64,000 nucleotides of DNA from CF-167 sp963695195 (GTDB lineage Bacteria > Chloroflexota > Limnocylindria > QHBO01). The DNA lies in NCBI GenBank assembly GCA_963695195.1, contig CAVOGE010000007.1, positions 62,001-126,000 of the forward strand. Reading direction: 5' to 3'. Position numbers and translations under genes: made by a program. Of the stretch, positions 61,678 through 64,000 are shown piece by piece. The notes under the pieces were generated by a model. The model saw nothing but the letters and a program-made list of their open reading frames with translations. It did not search any database and was not told where the DNA came from. Numbering within the stretch: the stretch's first letter is position 1; each line of letters opens with the position of its first letter.

Positions 61678-62292
61678 TTACCGGTCGCTTATCAGCGCGC
61701 CCTCCAACCTGAGCAGGAAGCGCTTGCGGTCGAGGCCACCGGTGTATCCGCCAAGTCCCCCGTCGGCGTGAAGCACACGGTGGCACGGCACGACGATCGG
61801 AATCGGGTTCGAGCCGAGCGCATTGCCGGCGGCACGCGCACCGCGGGGCGACCCTGCCGCTTCGGCAAGCCGCCCGTAGGTGGTGACGGCTCCGAACGGA
61901 ACCGCGGCCGTAGCGCGCAATACCCCCTGGGCAAAGCCGCGCACCAGCGACCAGTCGAGCGGAACGTCGAAGGTCCGGCGGCGACCGGCGAAGTAGTCGT
62001 CGAGCTCCCGGCGCACCTCGTCGGTCGGTCCCGGCGCGCGCAGGATGCGCGGCGAGACGCGGTCGGCCAGTTCCGCAAACAGCTCCTCCTCCCGCTCCCC
62101 GGGGTAGGCGAGGCGGACGAGGCCGCGCGGGGTGACGAAGACGGTCAGCTCGCCCATCGGCGAATCGGCCGTGGCGTAGGCGACGTCCAGCAGCCCGGCA
62201 TCGGCCGCGCGGCGCGCCAGCGCCTCGGCGAATCCGGCGGCATCAGCGTCCGCGGGAGCCGTCGCCCGCAGGTCGTGTTCGAAATCGGTCAC
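61678..62292 (-). CDS. ogt: O6-alkylguanine-DNA alkyltransferase with N-terminal extension
   Basis: 204 residues. The active-site motif PCHRV holds the acceptor Cys170, with VPFGAVTTYG and GNALGSNPIPI before it and the Gly-rich loop GGLGGY after it. It removes methyl groups from O6-methylguanine in DNA and is consumed in the act. About 37 helical residues precede the usual start of the family domain (DSPMGELT). The ATG overlaps the stop of the ECF sigma gene (ATGA), so sigma factor and repair protein are made together. Confidence 0.92.
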   Translation of the reverse strand: MTDFEHDLRATAPADADAAGFAEALARRAADAGLLDVAYATADSPMGELTVFVTPRGLVRLAYPGEREEELFAELADRVSPRILRAPGPTDEVRRELDDYFAGRRRTFDVPLDWSLVRGFAQGVLRATAAVPFGAVTTYGRLAEAAGSPRGARAAGNALGSNPIPIVVPCHRVLHADGGLGGYTGGLDRKRFLLRLEGALISDR

Positions 62293-62786
62293 GAGGTCAC
62301 CTCCATGCGCAGCCGCCGCAGCCCCGCGCTCACGTTCTGCCGCGCCGCCTCCTCGCTGACGCCCATCCGCTCGGCGATCTGTGCGTACGCCAGGTCAAAG
62401 ACAAACCGATGCACCACCGCCGCGCGCTGCTTGGGCGGCAGCGTCCGGACCGATCGCCAGAGGCCGTCGTCCGGAACCCCGGGCGCCGCCGTAGCCAATT
62501 GCGCGGGGTCCGCCTCGTCGAGGTTGCCGGCGCGGTGTCGGGCGCGCCGCCGGATGAGATCGGTCGCCTTGCGCTGGGCGATCGTGTACAGCCATGCCCG
62601 CAGGTGATCCGCATGGCGGAGTCGCGGGTACGCTCGAAGGGCCGAGATGAATGTCTCCTGCAGGCAGTCTTCCGCATCGGTCGGCCCAACCGAGGCCACC
62701 AGAAACCGATGCAGTTCCGTGGCGTGGTCGTCGATCAGCGACTGGAACGGCGGCAGATGCACACCAGGTGAAACGCCGCGGGGCAT
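62289..62786 (-). CDS. ECF-type RNA polymerase sigma factor
   Basis: 165 residues. Region 2 is at about 20-85 (DAEDCLQETFISALRAY, DHLRAWLYTIAQRKATDLIR); region 4 is at about 110-160 (LPPKQRAAVVHRFVFDL, then the HTH IAERMGVSEEAARQNVSAG). Region 3 is missing, as in ECF factors. No separate anti-sigma gene is adjacent; ogt follows immediately, which suggests a link to DNA alkylation stress. The gene starts 15 bases downstream of the DsbA-like gene. Confidence 0.9.
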   Translation of the reverse strand: MPRGVSPGVHLPPFQSLIDDHATELHRFLVASVGPTDAEDCLQETFISALRAYPRLRHADHLRAWLYTIAQRKATDLIRRRARHRAGNLDEADPAQLATAAPGVPDDGLWRSVRTLPPKQRAAVVHRFVFDLAYAQIAERMGVSEEAARQNVSAGLRRLRMEVTS

Positions 62787-62801
62787 GCGAACGTGAGCCG
62801 T

Positions 62802-63488
62802 TCAGCCGGCCGCAGCCGCGGCCCGCAGGAGGTCGTCGTGGGCGGACGGGTCGTCGCGCACGATGGTCGGGCGCCAGAAGCCGTCCCTCCCCTCCTCCCA
62901 GGTCGCCTCGATGCCGGGGTTCTGCACGTTCGTGCCATCGCTGAGGAAGAGGTGCGGCGAGCCATCGACCGCGCCGCTGCGGGCAACCTCGTACTGCTCG
63001 AAGACCAGGTGCCGGGCCCGACCCGTGTCGAACGCCTCGGCCAACGCCTCGAGATCGACGCCGTCGCACTCCGCGGCGACCTCCAGGATCACGTGACGCA
63101 GGCTGATGCAGCGGCTCTCGCCCCAGAAGGCGCGGCGCAGGCCACGATCGAGCTGCTCGGACGCCGCAAGACCCTGCTCCTTGGCGGCCTGCACCGCCTC
63201 CATCGGCGGCAGCAGGGTCGACGGCCATGCCCACGCCGGCGCGCTCCATGGCTGCCATCCGGCACGGGGCGCCAGCGCCGAGCAGGCGTCCAGCTCGACC
63301 TCCAGCTCGTCGCGCGGCGTCGGCTGCGAGTTGAACAGCTCAAGCGGGAAGACCCGATGATCGAACGCGACCCGCTCCTCCAGCCCGAGGCGTCGCCGGG
63401 CGTCGTGCAGGCGCCAGACGGCGACGTGTGCCCACGGGCAGCCGATGTCGGAGTACACGACGATGGTGCCGGGCGTGACCTCGACCAT
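62802..63488 (-). CDS. DsbA/HCCA-isomerase-like thioredoxin-fold protein
   Basis: 228 residues from ATG 63488, just after the deoC stop. The N-terminal strand and the CPWA turn (YSDIGCPWAHVAVWRLH) are those of DsbA/2-hydroxychromene-2-carboxylate isomerase-like proteins. A helical insertion is in the middle and the cis-Pro region is DGSPHLFL. Only one cysteine is in the active-site turn, so it is not a normal disulfide oxidase; isomerase- or FrnE-like roles are possible. There is no signal peptide, so it acts in the cytosol. Confidence 0.78.
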   Translation of the reverse strand: MVEVTPGTIVVYSDIGCPWAHVAVWRLHDARRRLGLEERVAFDHRVFPLELFNSQPTPRDELEVELDACSALAPRAGWQPWSAPAWAWPSTLLPPMEAVQAAKEQGLAASEQLDRGLRRAFWGESRCISLRHVILEVAAECDGVDLEALAEAFDTGRARHLVFEQYEVARSGAVDGSPHLFLSDGTNVQNPGIEATWEEGRDGFWRPTIVRDDPSAHDDLLRAAAAAG

Positions 63489-63492
63489 CGGC

Positions 63493-64000
63493 CTAGTCGA
63501 GGGTGAAGTAGTCGCCGCCGGAGTAGCGGCCGCTGCGCTCCTTGCGGATCTGCATGAGGATGTCGTTGAGCAGCGTCGAGGCACCGAACCGGAATCGGTC
63601 AGGGGTCATCCAGTCGGGCCCGAGCGTCTCGTACAGGACCGTCAGGTAGGCGATCGCCTGCTTGGCCGTGCGAATCCCGCCCGCGGGCTTCATGCCGACC
63701 GCACGCCCGGTCTGCGCGTAGAAGTCGCGGATCGCCTCGAGCATGACGAGGGTGACCGGCAGGGTCGCCGCCGGCTGCACCTTGCCGGTGCTGGTCTTGA
63801 TGAAGTCGGCGCCAGCCGCCATGGCCAGAACCGATGCCCGGCGGACGTTGTCGTAGGTCTCGAGCTCGCCGGTCTCCAGGATCACCTTGAGGTGCGCCTC
63901 ACCGCATGCCTCCTTGACCGCGACGATCTCCTCGAACACCTTCCCGTAATCACCGGAGAGATAGGCCCCGCGGTCGATCACCATGTCGATCTCATCGGCC
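63493..64000 (-). CDS. deoC: Deoxyribose-phosphate aldolase (5' end beyond window)
   Basis: The C-terminal 169 residues are visible; the start lies to the right of base 64000. The Schiff-base lysine is in ADFIKTSTGK and the second key Lys in VGMKPAGGIR, both intact, as is LKVILETGEL. It splits 2-deoxyribose-5-phosphate into glyceraldehyde-3-phosphate and acetaldehyde. It ends 4 bases before the DsbA-like gene. Class and length are normal for the visible part. Confidence 0.95.
   Translation of the reverse strand, partial: ADEIDMVIDRGAYLSGDYGKVFEEIVAVKEACGEAHLKVILETGELETYDNVRRASVLAMAAGADFIKTSTGKVQPAATLPVTLVMLEAIRDFYAQTGRAVGMKPAGGIRTAKQAIAYLTVLYETLGPDWMTPDRFRFGASTLLNDILMQIRKERSGRYSGGDYFTLD

Overview
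The window looks like a dense, high-G+C (roughly two-thirds by eye) chromosomal segment of a bacterium. Short intergenic gaps, many 4-nt ATGA/GTGA overlaps, lipoprotein signal peptides, no recognisable outer-membrane proteins, and a class A penicillin-binding protein, LCP protein, CAP-domain protein, CGNR regulator and BMP-type nucleoside importer suggest a Chloroflexota-like or actinobacterial lineage. This placement is an inference from gene content, not a phylogeny. At about twenty genes a TAnnnT-type -10 box ends 6-10 bases before the chosen start codon, so leaderless transcripts appear common, and this fixed several starts.

Layout. 1-2.75 kb: the end of a kelch-like protein, a heavily frameshifted RCC1-repeat lipoprotein and a frameshifted PCC-domain gene. 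2.76-9.2 kb: a MacB/FtsX-type ABC exporter, a CAP-domain secreted protein, an orphan sugar-ABC ATPase and a matrixin-like secreted protein. 9.2-14.2 kb: a CNNM protein, a nucleoside deoxyribosyltransferase, tRNA-His, a GlsB-type membrane protein, an ABC-2 exporter operon and a Nudix hydrolase. 14.2-27 kb, all on the minus strand: TPR protein, nicotinate phosphoribosyltransferase, a degenerate M1-like peptidase, a YbjN-like protein, glgC, a PBP, an M23 hydrolase, a prepilin peptidase, pepA and a hypothetical protein. 27-38 kb: two adenosine-deaminase-family genes, a HAD phosphatase, the complete BMP nucleoside ABC importer, a phosphoesterase, Mrp and a PIG-L deacetylase. 38-45 kb: a zinc-ribbon membrane protein, LCP lipoprotein, YyaL, methyltransferase, ABC exporter, PIG-L and csoR. 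45-52 kb: a diverged DNA methylase-like protein with a TPR/beta partner, a membrane protein and polX. 52-55.7 kb: two tiny genes divergent from a CGNR regulator, then a soluble MgtE-sensor protein coupled to an Nramp-like transporter. 55.8-57.7 kb: a visibly G+C-poorer pair (lipoprotein and secreted serine protease). 57.9-64 kb: an aldehyde dehydrogenase/cupin/short aldehyde dehydrogenase operon, an HTH-nuclease fusion, ECF sigma plus ogt, a DsbA-like protein and deoC running off the right edge.

Functionally, nucleoside scavenging recurs. The BMP importer would bring nucleosides in, the deaminases and deoxyribosyltransferase would process bases and sugars, deoC would split deoxyribose-5-phosphate into glyceraldehyde-3-phosphate and acetaldehyde, and the nearby aldehyde dehydrogenase could oxidise the aldehyde. 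A second theme is enzyme folds whose catalytic motifs have been lost or changed: the M1-like HQAAH, matrixin-like QEIGH, PIG-L AHPGDE, methylase SVPP, a deaminase with STDG, and an aldehyde dehydrogenase without its catalytic domain. The best candidates for an undescribed system are the methylase-like/TPR pair, the CGNR/small-gene divergon with two spaced GTTACA operator pairs, and the MgtE-sensor/Nramp-like pair.
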